Counted from the stretch's first letter, positions 22,158 to 33,725 are shown. The stretch is DNA of 62,000 nt from Cryptomeria japonica (GCF_030272615.1 NC_081408.1:335762793-335824792), one strand, 5' to 3'. Numbers and translations are program-made. The notes: generated by a model not told the origin, from the sequence alone.

Positions 22158-22795
22158 TTTCCTCTAACAATAGGGAAGCAACCACATTTTCCATTTTGAA
22201 AGTGGTTGTTGTGCTTCCAATGGCCATCATCAAATGATCCCACGTGTCAGGAAAGGAATACAACAAAAGCATACAACAATCCTCATCACTAATTATTACA
22301 CCCATAGAAGTCATCTATGTAACAATCATGTTAAAAATATTCAGATGGTTTGCTACAAATATACCACCGTCAATCTTCAAGGAGTACAACCTTTTTCTTA
22401 GGAATAACTTATTTACTAAAGAATTTCTCTGATAAATTTGACCAAGCTTCTTCCATAATGAAGTTGTTTTCTTCTCCTCATGAACATTCAACAGAACAAA
22501 ATCTACAATATAGAGTCTAATCAGCCCTTTGGCTTACCTATCAATAAGATCCTAATCCTCTTGCTTCATTCTTGAAGATTTAGTTCCAAACGCAGAAACC
22601 CAAAGGTCTCTATCCACCAATAGGCCTTCCATCTAGATTTTCCATAACTCATAGTTTCTACTATTGAACTTCTAAATTTCTACTCTTCTTGATGTGCTCT
22701 CCATCTCAATTTATGATAAAAAATAATTTGCAAAACTCCCACAATAGAATTAACACAAATAACCCATTCTACCCACAAGGATAACACAACTAACC
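22158..22795 (-). pseudogene. gag: B gag, N-terminal part (UBN2 type)
   Basis: Reads on the - strand from an ATG near 22715. KFNSRNYELWKI precedes LLVDRDLWVSAFGTKSS, then LIRLYIVDFVLLNVHEEK, SLWKKLGQIYQRNSLVNKLF, LRKRLYSLKIDGG and LYSFPDTWDHLMMAIGST. These are the landmarks of the plant copia Gag (UBN2 family). Several stops replace Trp or Gln codons. The protein is cut after VASLLLEE by element A and continues at 16472 downward. Confidence 0.88.
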
Positions 22796-22797
22796 TT

Positions 22798-22809
22798 GCC
22801 TTGATGCCA
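22798..22809 (-). promoter_or_regulatory. Primer binding site of B (degraded)
   Basis: GCCTTGATGCCA on the + strand, the reverse complement of the iMet site with two changes, two bases from the right LTR. It sets B on the - strand. Confidence 0.65.
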
Positions 22810-22811
22810 CT

Positions 22812-23888
22812 TGTAAGGAAATCACAATGTGAAAAACACCTTCCACAATGTTGAAAAGATGAATTTCAATTTCAAATTATAGTCATTAAGATGCATATTT
22901 CTAGAATAACAGAGCATAACAGAACAAGATTCACATGCAAAGTAAAACACAAAATTTACGTAGGAAAACTCTTATGGGTAAAAAATCCACCACCAAAGAA
23001 ATAATCACTTGTATTATAGTAATAAGACAACTACATACAAGTTGCAAATCATGCTTTCTCAGGTGTACATTCATAGTCTCTATTCTAGCAGCATACAACC
23101 AGATTGTGTTCAAACCCAAAGTACATAGTTATAGATGTTTCTGCAACATAGTTTTTTCAACATCTAGCATAACCACCAATTTCCAAGCTAGTTGCCCTCA
23201 ACATTCAACCATCTGAATCATTGATTCTCACAAATTCTAGTGTGCAAGGAAACCCTCAATTTCCCTCAACATCCAACCATCAAAATTAGTCTCTACCAAC
23301 TTCTGGTCTACAAGGAAGTCATCTCTAGTCACAACAGGATACTCATCTACTAAGAAAAACCTATGCTTCTACAGCTACACAACCTACTCTTGCAATCATT
23401 TTTTCTATCATTTTAACTTCTATCAAAGATAATAGTTCAGTTTAGTTTCAATGGCTCTAACTATTGAACATTATAGATTTGTTACAAACATGATGTGTAA
23501 TCTACATCGGCTTCCAAATGTGTTCCTCAGATACCTCACGGGATGGGGAGAAGACAAATTCTCCTTGCTTCCCCACTAAACCAAAACAACATCTTCAACT
23601 CATTCTTCACCACATGGGGTGGTGGGGAAAACAAAGTTTCCTTCAATACCTTTCTAGCCCACAACACTATTCACATGTGCTTCTCAAAGCCACAGGGTGG
23701 CAGGGAAGAATAAGTGCCCTTCCTCGCTATCCCACGTCGCTTTCACATGCCCTTCTCTAGATACACACAACACTAAGTATATCAACCAACTTTGGTACTT
23801 GCCAATAACATATATTTTCCACATTGAACTACTCATTGCGATATGATCAAGATTTCAACTAGTAAGCTCAAGACACCCATTCTCTACA
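22812..23888 (-). repeat. 5' LTR of element B (right copy)
   Basis: TGTAAGGAAATC to CTCTACA, 1077 bp, followed by TATTT. It contains, reversed, a version of the shared module (TACGTAGGAAAACTC, then GGTAAAAAATCCACCACC at about 22975-23000). Confidence 0.88.
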
Positions 23889-23893
23889 TATTT
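23889..23893. repeat. Target-site duplication TATTT (right of B)
   Basis: Second copy of TATTT (see 12891-12895). C gag continues immediately after. Confidence 0.88.
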
Positions 23894-24505
23894 ATCGATG
23901 AAAGCTCAATTACATTGGTTGAACATATCCAAGATGTGGCTAGCATTTGCACTCTATTTGGTGTAATTAAAGATAACATAGTAGTTAGACTTCTTGAACC
24001 GTCCTTTAAGGGTAAGGCTCTACAATGGTATAAGGGATTGCCCTCTAACTCCATTCACAATTGGGATGAGTTAGGAGAGAAATTATGTAAACACTTTGAA
24101 GACAAGAGTGGTCATTTATCTATTGTAGAGGAATTAACCACTACCAAAAGAGCACCTCATGAATTCATGGGAGTTGTCAATTATAGATTCCAATAGACTT
24201 TGGATAAGATCCCTACTTTGGTCAAGTCATCTTCCAATCATGCTTTCTTATATTTCCTTAGGGCCCTCAATGGCGACATTGCTACCATGATACAATCAAT
24301 GGGAGGAGAGAACCTACTAGATGCATATGATATAGCCCTAAAGATATTAAATTGTCTAATACAAGTAGGAAAGATGGCTCCTAGACCCCCAATGCCCCTA
24401 TTCCCAGAGGCTCCTACACAATTGTCCATTTTTCCACCACTTGTAGTAGCATCTATGAATCAACAACTTATGCCTATTACTACTTTATCCTCCATAGAGA
24501 TTTAG
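23894..24505 (+). pseudogene. gag: C gag, main part
   Basis: Gypsy Gag after the B insertion: ITLVEHIQDVASICTLFG, VRLLEPSFKGKALQWYKGLP, DELGEKLCKHFEDKSGHLS, a stop at 24194, then PTLVKSSSNHAFLYFLRALN, IATMIQSMGGENLLDAYDIA and a Pro-rich GKMAPRPPMPLFPEAP tail. This is the retrotransposon gag domain. The frame is otherwise preserved over about 200 codons. Confidence 0.88.
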
Positions 24506-25354
24506 GAGATCAAGGCCATGATATAGGGGTTTGGTAATGAATTGGTTACAATAAAAAGATAATAGTCTCAGACTAGTAGGCCCTACCAAGCACAAAATCA
24601 AAACTATCAACAAAATAGGCCACCATTTGAAGGGAAAGGTCAATGGATTAACACTAGACCTTTGAATAGTTTGAATTTTTCACTTGCAAATAACTCAAAA
24701 GAAAAAGTCCTAATGTAGATCAACCTTGGCTAAGAGGATAATTGGTATACCCCATGCAATCAGCCTCATAATTAGATTGTGTACCAAAGTGGAGAGCTCT
24801 CTCAAGCCCTAATAGCATAATGTGAACCAACCACTTCAGGACAGTAGTTCCATGGTTGTCTCACTTATACAAAGGGAGATTATACCATTATGAATTGACA
24901 AGAGGCATTATTTTGTGGCATTAATCAATTGAATAGTGACCCTATGGCTAACAACACTAGGTCACATAAGAGGGCTATAGGTGATGATGCATTTTCTACA
25001 ACAACTCAAGCTTCTCAAACTGCTACACAAACCATAACTCCAAAAATACCATACAAGATAGCTACTCCAAACAAAGATCAAAATATGCCTCGGAGTAACA
25101 AGAAGCAAGAGGAGTCCAAAGTCTCTTTAGTAGCAAGGCTTGACCTTGTTACTGCTAAGGGTCCTACCCAAGTTGTGGTTCCTTTCAACATTGTAGAGAA
25201 AATGAAGAAAGCTATTCTCAATGTTTCCATGTGGGATGCACTCTCTATCCCATATCAAAGAGATTTTATATAGGAGGCCTTAAAGGACATCAACAATGTA
25301 GAGAAGACAACAACTAGAAGCAAATCATCTACTCCAATGAGTTTGGTATAGCCT
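24506..25354 (+). pseudogene. C gag-protease linker
   Basis: Gln-rich, stop-ridden sequence (about 24530-24900), then a 114-codon open stretch from 24929 with SHKRAIGDDAFSTTTQASQ and KVSLVARLDLVTAKGPTQVV, the basic/Thr-rich region between Gag and protease. No CCHC knuckle could be made out: FHGCLTYTKGDYT may be its remnant. Confidence 0.6.
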
Positions 25355-25722
25355 TTGGAGGAAATTTTTTTTAACAAGGTTAGTAATCCACCTCCTTTCT
25401 ATCTCTCATTGATTATAGGGGGTAATTTAGTTCATAATTGTATTGTAGATTTAGGGGCTAGTAGCTCAGTCGTGCCCAAGAATGTAACTGACTGTCTAGG
25501 TATTAAATATGAGCCAGTGGGTAAGGAAGTTGTGCAACTTGATTGCACTTTAGTTCAGATAGTGGGAGTGATTAAAGATTTATGTTTGACCTTACATGCA
25601 TTCCTTGGTTGTATTTTCTTACAAGACATTTAAGTCATCAACCTCCCTCTTTTCTTTGTTATTTGTTTGTCAAGAGAGTTTATTGCTAAGATGGGGGATA
25701 CATATCCTTAGACTAGTCCCAT
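25355..25722 (+). pseudogene. pol: C protease
   Basis: Retropepsin-like domain. The catalytic DSGAS motif reads DLGASSSVVP (S to L), after FYLSLIIGGNLVHNCIV and before CLGIKYEPVGKEVVQLD. Stops follow at 25631 and beyond. The flap and C-terminal part are weak. Confidence 0.75.
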
Positions 25723-26520
25723 ATGCTATTTAGAATGAGATATGGTACAAAGGTTACCATAAAAGTAGAGCCCATTGCAAAGGATCACATTGAGCCTTAT
25801 ATTTTGAGCCCCATAGATATGAATTGTACTCTCCACAATGAAAATAAAGATTATTTAATCCAAGATCCCAGTAATCTTTTGGAGGAGGTCCCAGACTACC
25901 TGCTTGATGAGTGGGCTAATGCTTTTCAATTTTACCCAATTGGTGAGATTAGAGATATAGGTCTTGATACTTATTGCATTCATGAGAAAGACACTCCAAT
26001 TTCCAAACTCACTAAAGCATGGAATGACTCTAGGGGATTGTGCAATATATTTTTTGATAGCTCAACAAATGAAAATGGTGCGAGGGCTAGTGTATTACTC
26101 ATTTCTCTTGATGAGGATAAATACTATTTCTCTTTTCGGCTCCATTTTAGCTGCACCAATAATATGGTTGAATATGAATCATTGATCTTAAGTCTCCAAG
26201 TAGCACAATGAAGAGGGATCAAATCTTTACATGGATATGAGGATAGTGAGTTGGTTATCAATTAGGTCAAAGCTCAAAGAATAACCAAGAATAACCTTCT
26301 TAAATATTACAAGCATATATTTTGGGACTTAATAGAGGGGTTTGAAGCCTTCAACATATCTAGTGTCCCTAGGAATCAAAACAAACACATTGATAGGATG
26401 ACAACAGTTGGTGCTCAATATGAAATACCAGCTCATGTTGCAAGAAAAAAGGAGCAATAAGGTAGGCTTGTGGTTAGGCCTATTGTAGCTAACAATCGAG
26501 TTAATTGGCAAGTTTTTGAT
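25723..26520 (+). pseudogene. C RNase H-like domain placed before the RT
   Basis: A 162-codon open frame followed by a further in-frame stretch. The second half is a type I RNase H fold: NIFFDSSTNENGARASVLLI (first Asp), SCTNNMVEYESLILSLQVAQ (Glu), EDSELVIN (second Asp), then FNISSVPRNQNKHIDRMTT (last acidic residue). The residue set fits the extra, archaeal-like RNase H of some plant gypsy elements rather than the RT-fused one, which is present separately at 35312. Its first half (about 25723-25980) is acidic and unassigned. Confidence 0.75.
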
Positions 26521-26800
26521 TTAGATTAGTAGATTGCCAACTTTTTACAAGAAGAGGTAGAGTTCTCCATCAAGAATTAGTCCCTACTATAGAACCAATA
26601 TGGAGATTAGATCGTGTAGCTCAATTCAAACAAGTTGTCCAAATTATTAATCACCATGGAGGGGATTTTCAACTCAGATGATCAAGTGAGAGGGAAGATA
26701 ATGAATCTGACCACAAGAAAAGGGGATTAAAAGCCAATCTCAATAGCTAATGGAAGAAATCTCAACTTAGAAAAGGTATGCTCCAAAATAGAACAGGAGG
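26521..26800 (+). pseudogene. C spacer before RT
   Basis: Stop-rich remnant of the linker. QVRGKIMNLTTRKGD is the only readable segment; no domain seen. Confidence 0.4.
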
Positions 26801-27778
26801 TCTTCATTATCCTTTGTAAGGAATATAATGATATATTTGCATTTACTTATGAAGATCTAAAAAGGTTTGACCCTGGTCTGGCCCAATATACCATAGAGTT
26901 AGATCTAGATGAAAGACCCATCAAACAAAAGAAAAGACCCATAAATCCCAAGGTTGAACCCTTAATGAGAAGGGAGTTGTCCAAGCTCATAGAATCTAAT
27001 ATAATTTTTTCAATAAAATATTTCTCTTGGGTAGCTAATCTTGTTCTAGTTAGGAAAAAGAATGGAGAAATCAGGTTATGTGTAATCTTTAGGGATCTCA
27101 ATAGGGCCTCCCTTAAAGATCATTACCCACTTCCTTCTATGAAATAAATCTTAGCTAAAGTAAGTGGTTCAGAAATATTTTCATTCTTAGATGAAGATTC
27201 AAGATATAATTAGACCCTAGTCCAAGAATCAGACCAATTCAAGACTGCATTCACTACTAAATGGGCCACCTATGCCTATTGTAAGATGTCATTTGGACTA
27301 ATCAATGCAAGTGCCACTTTTCAAAGAACCATGGATATGGCCTTTAGGGGAGTATTAGTATAATTTTTTTTGATATTATTAGATCTATATAACTATGTAC
27401 TCCAAGCACTCAACAAATCACTTCATCCACCTTGAGAGGGTATTCAAGAAATGCAGATAATATGGTGTGTCTTTAAATCCTAATAAGTGTGTATTTGCTA
27501 CCGAATAGGGCAAGTTGATAGGACACATTGTAAGGAAGATTTAGCCATTAATCTAGAAAGGGTGGAGGCCATTTTGTCTCTACTTATACCAAGTCACAAA
27601 AAGGGTTTGCAAAGTTTAGTTGGTAGGATCAACTTTGTAAGGAAATTTATTTCAAACCTAGTTGGCATAGTTAAGTCCCTCATGGCCATGTCAAAGAACA
27701 ATATATCTTTTAGATGGATCAAGGAAGGAAAGGATGGTTTTGAGTAGATCAAACAAACAATTGCTTAGGCCCCTACCC
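26801..27778 (+). pseudogene. pol: C reverse transcriptase
   Basis: Gypsy RT: DIFAFTYEDLKRFDPGLAQY, LMRRELSKLIESNIIF, WVANLVLVRKKNGEIRLCV, RDLNRASLKDHYPLPSM, FLDEDSRYN, KTAFTTKWATYAYCKMSFGL, INASATFQRTMDMAF. The YLDD active-site block is wrecked (about 27370-27390, LILLDLYN). Then come a degraded NPNKCVFA block and thumb/connection sequence to SFRWIKEGKDGFE. Cut at 27778 by element D. Stops and frameshifts are frequent in the second half. Confidence 0.88.
27774..27778. repeat. Target-site duplication TACCC (left of D)
   Basis: TACCC matches 35307-35311. Joining at a single copy continues the RNase H frame of C. Confidence 0.93.
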
Positions 27779-29283
27779 TGTTATTTGTGAGGATCCGATA
27801 ATTACTGAGAGGGGGGAGTGAATCAGTAATTACAAGAAACTTTTAAATTTTAACAATTAGCTAAAACAGTAATTACAAGAAACTTTTAAATTTTAACAAT
27901 TAGCTAAAACTTCTTTCAAAATAACTCATAAATAGTACCGGTAATAACTAATATCATACTACTAATCATATTTATCAAACTAGTCATCTAAGTGTTCATC
28001 AACATGCATGAAACAGAAAGATATCAGCTCAACACATGAATACTAGGAATTTCATGTGGAAATCCAAATGGGAAAAACCATGGTGGGAATTGGTACCCAT
28101 AAATATTTTGTACTCTTTAAAAATGTGCCTTGTTTGGAGCTTAGCCTGGTTAGGAGAAGACCTTGTTAGGAGTCCCCCAGTTAAGGGATTTACCTCAGCC
28201 CTATTAGGAGATTTACTTTGGTAGGAGTAACCTTGTGAAAGGATTTAGAACCCAAGCTAATGAGTCACCCAGTAAAGGGATTTATACAATTAGGCCTGTT
28301 AGGACCTACTTGATTCAGGGGTTTTGAGTCAACTGCAACTATTAGGGAACACCATATGTATAATCTAAAAATATCACTCTCTGCTTTCTTGTATAGATCC
28401 ACTTCACCTTCAATATACTTCTCTCTTGTAGACACACACACTAGTTCAGCCACACACTCTTCTTCTGATTACTGACACAATAAATCATCATAGACTTGTC
28501 GTAAATAGACTTTACAACATCGTTAGTTACAAAACCCTAACCTCATACTAATATTTACATCATAGATCATCACATATCTTTACAAATCATTACAAATCAT
28601 CATATGGATCATTATAACAAATTACAAAATCAATTACAGTCATTGAATGATCATAAATCATCACTGCACTTTGATTTGATAAGCAATCAAGCCCTTAAAA
28701 CATTCTCCTATACTCTTCACTATTTCCCAAGAGATTCCATCTTTAATCATGCCAAAAAAACATTCTAATACTTAACGTGGATTTAGGCATGTCATCACCA
28801 ACTTACAAACATAATGTAATACACCACCAAACTCAAAATCATTACTGATTCTTAAACCCTACAAAAAATACATTAATCAATCACAAACATGACTTTCAGT
28901 AACCAAAATATGATGCGGTTTTGGTTGTAATCTCATTACATTGATACAAACACATTCTTAAAACTGCAACACCAAATTCCTCATCAATCTCTAGAATCAA
29001 TCATTTAAGCATAACACAGTTTCACATTTATGGGTTAAAGTCCTATTTGCCAATTAACTATCAAATCGATTCCATGGCTTTCCGGTCAATCATAGATGAC
29101 TTAGATAACATGATAAAGCAATGTAGCCATAGTTGCAATCAATGACAATACAAGATGAGCTTCAAGTCATCAAACAACATCTCAACTATATCATCACCAA
29201 TAGTCCTTATACCGATTCATCGCTATCATAAAAAAATTATGCTAATATCCATTCACATTATTAGTTATGCCAATATGACAACA
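27779..29283 (-). repeat. 3' LTR of element D (left copy)
   Basis: 1505 bp, TGTTATTTGTGAGG to GACAACA. It contains, reversed, the C-run motif (about 27808) and the CATGGTGG/GGAAATCC module (about 28050-28090). A perfect 43-bp tandem duplication at 27824-27909 is absent from the other LTR. Confidence 0.93.
27824..27909. repeat. 43-bp tandem duplication in D left LTR
   Basis: Two perfect copies (27824-27866 and 27867-27909) starting CAGTAATTACAAG. The right LTR has one diverged copy, so this arose after insertion. Confidence 0.9.
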
Positions 29284-29620
29284 TTCTCCCCCTTTGGCAT
29301 TGATGGCAACATTGACAAAAAAAAATCATATGTTTTGTACTTGCTCTTCTTCTCTTATCCTCCTTTGTATTTCTTCTATCGGTTATCTAGTTCTTCTTCT
29401 CATGGCTGATCTTCAACTAATTCTTCTTCCTCTCAACTAGTTCTTCTCCTTCTTTGACAAAAATTCCAAAGGTGAAAATATATTTGGTGTCCTCATTTCT
29501 ATTTTTGTCACCTTTGTTTATCTTATCTTAGTTGCTCCCCCTAAGGAGTATCCCACTTCACATCAATCCTAAAATGAAAGATATTCAATGAATCCACTAG
29601 ATTGATGCATCCCCAGTATC
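29284..29620 (-). other. D 3' untranslated region and polypurine tract
   Basis: Begins (on the + strand) with TTCTCCCCCTTTGG, the reversed polypurine tract next to the LTR, then CT-rich sequence. No gene. The + strand open frame 29155-29409 is chance. Confidence 0.75.
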
Positions 29621-30430
29621 TTAATTGACCTTGTCTAGGGGTACAACCCCTAATTTACCTTTGAGAGATTCAAAGGGTGTCTTAGGCAAAGGTTTAGTGA
29701 ATATATCTTCTAACTTCTCTTTGATAGACACATACTCCATTTTTAAATTCTTCTCATTTACTCTTTCCCTTAGAAAGTGATACTTCAACTCAATATGCTT
29801 TGTTCTTTCATATAATATAGGATTTTCTAAAATATTAATAGAACTTGTGTTATCACAATGAATAGTTGTCGGTTCCGACATGTCTTCCTTAAAACCTTCC
29901 AAAATATGTCTCATCCATATAGCCTAAGTACAATTCATTGATGCTACCACATATTCTGGTTCAGATGTAGATTGTGAAATACAAGATTGTTTCTTGCTTA
30001 TCTAGGACACCAATATTTCTCCTAAAAATAAAGCTCCATTGGTTATACTTTTCTAGTCATCAACATTTCCAGCCCAATCGACATCAGTAAAATTTTTTAA
30101 AGAAAATTATCATTGTAAGGATACCACAAACCATAATCAATTGTTCCTTTGAAATACCTAAACATTTTTTTAATCACTACCATGTGTGTCTCCTTAGGAT
30201 CTTTCTGAAATCTTGCAACCAATCCAAGAACATGTGCAATATTTGGTCTATTGTGAAGAACATAATGCAACTTTTGAGTCATAGACCTATATTCTTTCTC
30301 ATCAACAGATGGTGAATCATCTTGTTTTGACAATTTACAACCTGACACCATCGAAGTACCAACCGATTTACAATCTTCCATGCTAAAAAATTTCAAGACT
30401 TCTTTTACATACTTAGTCTAACAAATAAAT
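29621..30430 (-). pseudogene. pol: D RNase H and Pol C-terminus
   Basis: On the - strand: DNTSSINILENPILYERTKH, HFLRERVNEKNLKMEYVS and LEDIFTKPLPKTPFESLKGK to the terminal stop at 29621. Upstream: FSMEDCKSVGTSM, RSMTQKLHYVLHNRPNIAHV, MFRYFKGTIDYGLWY. The TDADW block between them is frameshifted. Two frames are needed to read it. Confidence 0.88.
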
Positions 30431-31300
30431 ATTCCATTCACTAGTTGTTGAATCTGTAAACCAATAAAGAGTTTAATCTCACTGATAAGAGACATCTCAA
30501 ATTATTTCTTCATTTCATTTGCAAAAGACATACACATGTCATCATCTCCACCAAATATTATATCATCAAAAAAACTTTAGCAATTAACATTTTGTCTCCA
30601 TCAGTCTTCAAATATATGTTACTGTCCTCACTGGTTTTCTGGAATCCTATCTTGATAAGATATGCATGCAATCTTTCAAACCATGCTCTAGGAGCTTTCT
30701 TCAAACCATATAGTTCCTTGTGTAGTTTTAAAACCATATTTTCATCTTCACTTAATGCAAAACCCTCAAGTTGTTCTATATATACCTCTTCTTCCAGGAT
30801 ACCATTCAGAAAAGTTGATTTAACATCTATCTGATATACCTTAAATCCTTTAAAACTAGCAAAGGAAAACAAAATTCTAACACCTTCAAGTCTTGTCACT
30901 GGTGAAAAGGTTTCACCATAGTCTTCAACTTCTTCTTATGCATACCCTTTGCAAACCAATCTTGCCTTGTTTCTTACAACTTTATCATCTTTATTAAGTT
31001 TGTTCCTAAATACCCTTTTTGTGCCAATAACATTTTTGTCTTCTGGTCTAGGAACAAGAGGCCATGTATTGTTCTTCTCTATCTAGTCAAGTTCTTCATT
31101 CATTGCATTCAACCAGTCTTCATCTTTCAAAGCTTCTCTAATAGTCTTCAGCTCAATAGTTGAAATCATACACAAATTCTCTCTAATTTTTCTTCTTGTC
31201 TGCACACCAACATTCTTGTCTCCTATAATCTGGTCTTCTAAATGATTTATCCTTACATACCTTGGGATTACCAATTATAGTGCAATACTTTATTCCTTAT
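30431..31300 (-). pseudogene. pol: D reverse transcriptase
   Basis: Copia RT: ALKDEDWLNAMNEELDQ with a stop, then the TWPLVP and KGYA... blocks, [48 protein letters not shown], and the active-site strand AKVFLMI where a frameshift removes the VDD readout. About 31083-31274 includes IREALKDEDW and the RT start; 30558-30899 is the longest clean piece. Confidence 0.88.
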
Positions 31301-32440
31301 ATTCATCATCTTCTTCATCATTCACCAGTTTAGCTCATATTTCTGCACTATTCTACTCATCTTTCTTTTGTACTTCTAATTCAATATACACAAGTTTTTC
31401 TTCATCATCAGTAGGCTCAGACCTATTGGACTAATCAGGTTTGTCAAAAAATTCATCAATTTTAACATTTACACTCTCAACCATTGTTTTGTCCTTTAAT
31501 TATAACATTTGAATGCTTTACTCTTGGTAGAATATCCAAGAAATATCCCTTCATCACTCTTCGCATCATGATTTCTAGTAAAATCATCTCTCTTGATAAA
31601 ACATCTACTACCAAAAACTTTTTAAAAGCTAACATTAGGAGTCTTACCATGCCAAAGTTCATAAGGTGTCTTGTCATTATCTTTCTTTACAAGAACCCAA
31701 TTCAAAGTATAAACAACAGTGCTAACTACCTCTCTCCAAAGCATCTTTGGAATATCACCTTGTATCAACATTGTTCTAGGAACTTCCACTATTGTTCTAT
31801 TTCTCCTCTCTGCAATACCATTTTGCTATGGAGTTCTAGGTGTTGACATGTGTCTCTTTATATCATGTTCTTTAGAATACTCGGTGAACTCATTAGAAGT
31901 AAATTCTCCACCCCGATCAGATCATAAACACTTCATATTCTTGTCAGTTTCCTTCTCAACTAGGGCTTTAAAGATCTTGAATTTTCTAAATGGCTCTGAT
32001 TTCTCCTTCAAAAAAGTTACCTGCAACATCCTTGAAAAATCATTAGTGAAAATCATAAAATACTTATCACCAAAGAAGCTTCTACTTCTCATAAGACCAC
32101 ATAGATCAGTATCCACTAAATCAAGAATATGTTGTGAAGAAAATGATCTACTCTTAAAAGACATCAAATTTATCTTACCCATTTGATAGTCTTTCCATAA
32201 CACATTATCCGGTTTAACAAGTTGGGGCATACCTCTCACCATACTTGATTTGCTGACCTTTATCAAATTATCAAAGTTGACATGACAAAACCTTTTGTGA
32301 CACAACCAACTATCTTCAATTTTTTCCACCAAACAACTATTCACATTAGTATTCAGATGGAAAAGATTACTTCTAGTTTGTTTACCAGTAGCTATCCAAT
32401 CGCCATTGCATCCCATGGTCCTGCACACTCCTTTTTTAAA
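31301..32440 (-). pseudogene. pol: D integrase
   Basis: Zinc finger: LCHKRFCHVNFDNLIKV keeps both His, but the two Cys are lost (LWKDYQMGK where CKGCQMGK is usual). Core: VDTDLCG (Asp), then after a frameshift the SDRGGEFTS Asp and the QNGIAERR Glu (about 31800-31920) can be read. C-terminal GSRCF...SDEGYFLDI is in yet another frame (31477-31677). Confidence 0.87.
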
Positions 32441-32849
32441 ATCATGGTGATAGCCTTTATCATTTAATTATCCAACACTCAACAGGTTATGTTTTAAACC
32501 TTCAACCCAATAAACATCATCTGCATTACTTTTACCATTTAGTGAAATAGATCCTTTACCTTTTACCATGCAAGGTGAGTTATTACCAAATCTTACTACA
32601 TCACCATCAAACTCTTTAATATCTGAATTTGTTCTTATCACTGGTCATGTGGTGTGAACAACCATTGTCTATTATCTACTCATCACTAGATTTAGTATGA
32701 GATACCAAGGACTTTTCATAACTCAAATCTTCCTTCACAGCAAAAAAGACAATTTCCTCATTGTCCTCTTCATCAGATTCCTCATCAGTCACTCCTTCAT
32801 CCACTACAACATAGTAATGTTTTTTCCCTTTTCCTTTGTATGTCCTAAA
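32441..32849 (-). pseudogene. pol: D protease
   Basis: IIDNGCSHHM stands for the DSG motif (S to N), followed by KNKF, RFGNNS-like and KGKGSISL-like blocks and VYWVEGLKHNLLSV. Preceded by acidic VTDEESDEEDNEE. Stops and frame changes throughout. Confidence 0.8.
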
Positions 32850-33725
32850 CTACTCCTTTTTGTCACTGTTAGGGCAGTTTGCAGGAATATATCCAATCTT
32901 ATTGCAGAAAATACAGTTCAGAGGAAGTTTACCTTTGTACTTACCGGTGCCTCTAGGAAGTCTTTTAGCCAATAATGCTTCAAATTGCATCAGATGGTCT
33001 TCATCATCACCATCTCCTCTACTACCACCATGACTAGATCTATAGTCATTATTGTGATATACTTCTTTCCCTTTTCTCATAGGTGTACTAGTTATAGGTG
33101 CCTTAAAAGCTGATTTAGATGCCTTAGGAACACTGTTATCAAAACTATTTAATTCAAATGTAGTCAATTTACCAATAAGATAATCAATAGTGACCTTATC
33201 CTTAGTAACAAACCTCAACTCTTGTATTGCAGACACTGTAATAGCATAGGCAGGTAAAAGAGTTCTTAACATCTTACTTACAACAATGTCTTCTTCAATT
33301 TTTTCTCCAAAACTTTTAATTCCACCAACAACTTCCTTAATTATTTGTCGATACTAGGCTATGTTCTCTCCTTCAATAATTCTCATGTCATCAAATTTAC
33401 CTCTAAGACTTTCTATCTTGGCTTTTTGAACATGTTTGTCTCCACCATAAATTAGTTCTAATTTCTCCCATACTTCTTATGCAGTGTCTAATCCATGTAC
33501 ATCAATGTATTCAGTATCAAACATGGTACTTACAATTGTTTCCAGTGCTTGGATGTTCTCTTATTGTTCCTTAAGCTGATCATGAGTCAAAGGGCCGGTA
33601 GGAGACACATATTTAGTAACCACATGTTCCCAATACTGAGAACATATTCCTTTAAGATATATCTTCATCCGATCACTCTATATCCGGTAATTGTCTTTAG
33701 TAAACTTCAGACCCTCCTTCTTCAT
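32850..33725 (-). pseudogene. gag: D gag
   Basis: Starts at the - strand ATG at 33725, MKKEGLKFTKDNYRI. Blocks VWEKLELIYGGDKHVQKAKI, SLRGKFDDMRIIEGENIA and IVVSKMLRTLLPAYAITVSA follow, then a 140-codon open stretch (33272-32850). The zinc knuckle CIFCNKIGYIPANC has Tyr in place of the zinc-binding His. Four stops lie upstream of 33272, mostly at Gln or Trp positions. Confidence 0.88.

Larger units (their letters stand above)
12896..23888 (-). mobile_element. Element B: copia-related LTR element without visible pol
   Basis: LTRs 12896-13992 and 22812-23888 are homologous and flanked by TATTT duplications. A degraded iMet primer site (22798-22809, reversed) places the 5' LTR on the right, so B is on the - strand. 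Excluding nested element A, B is about 5.3 kb, leaving only ~3.1 kb internal. That is too short for gag plus a full copia pol. The internal part shows a UBN2-type Gag with a zinc knuckle, then about 2.3 kb with no pol motif. It is likely a non-autonomous derivative or an internally deleted copy. Confidence 0.8.

Noticed and set aside
31484-32186. Two + strand frames of 120-155 codons
   Set aside because: Antisense shadows of the D integrase.
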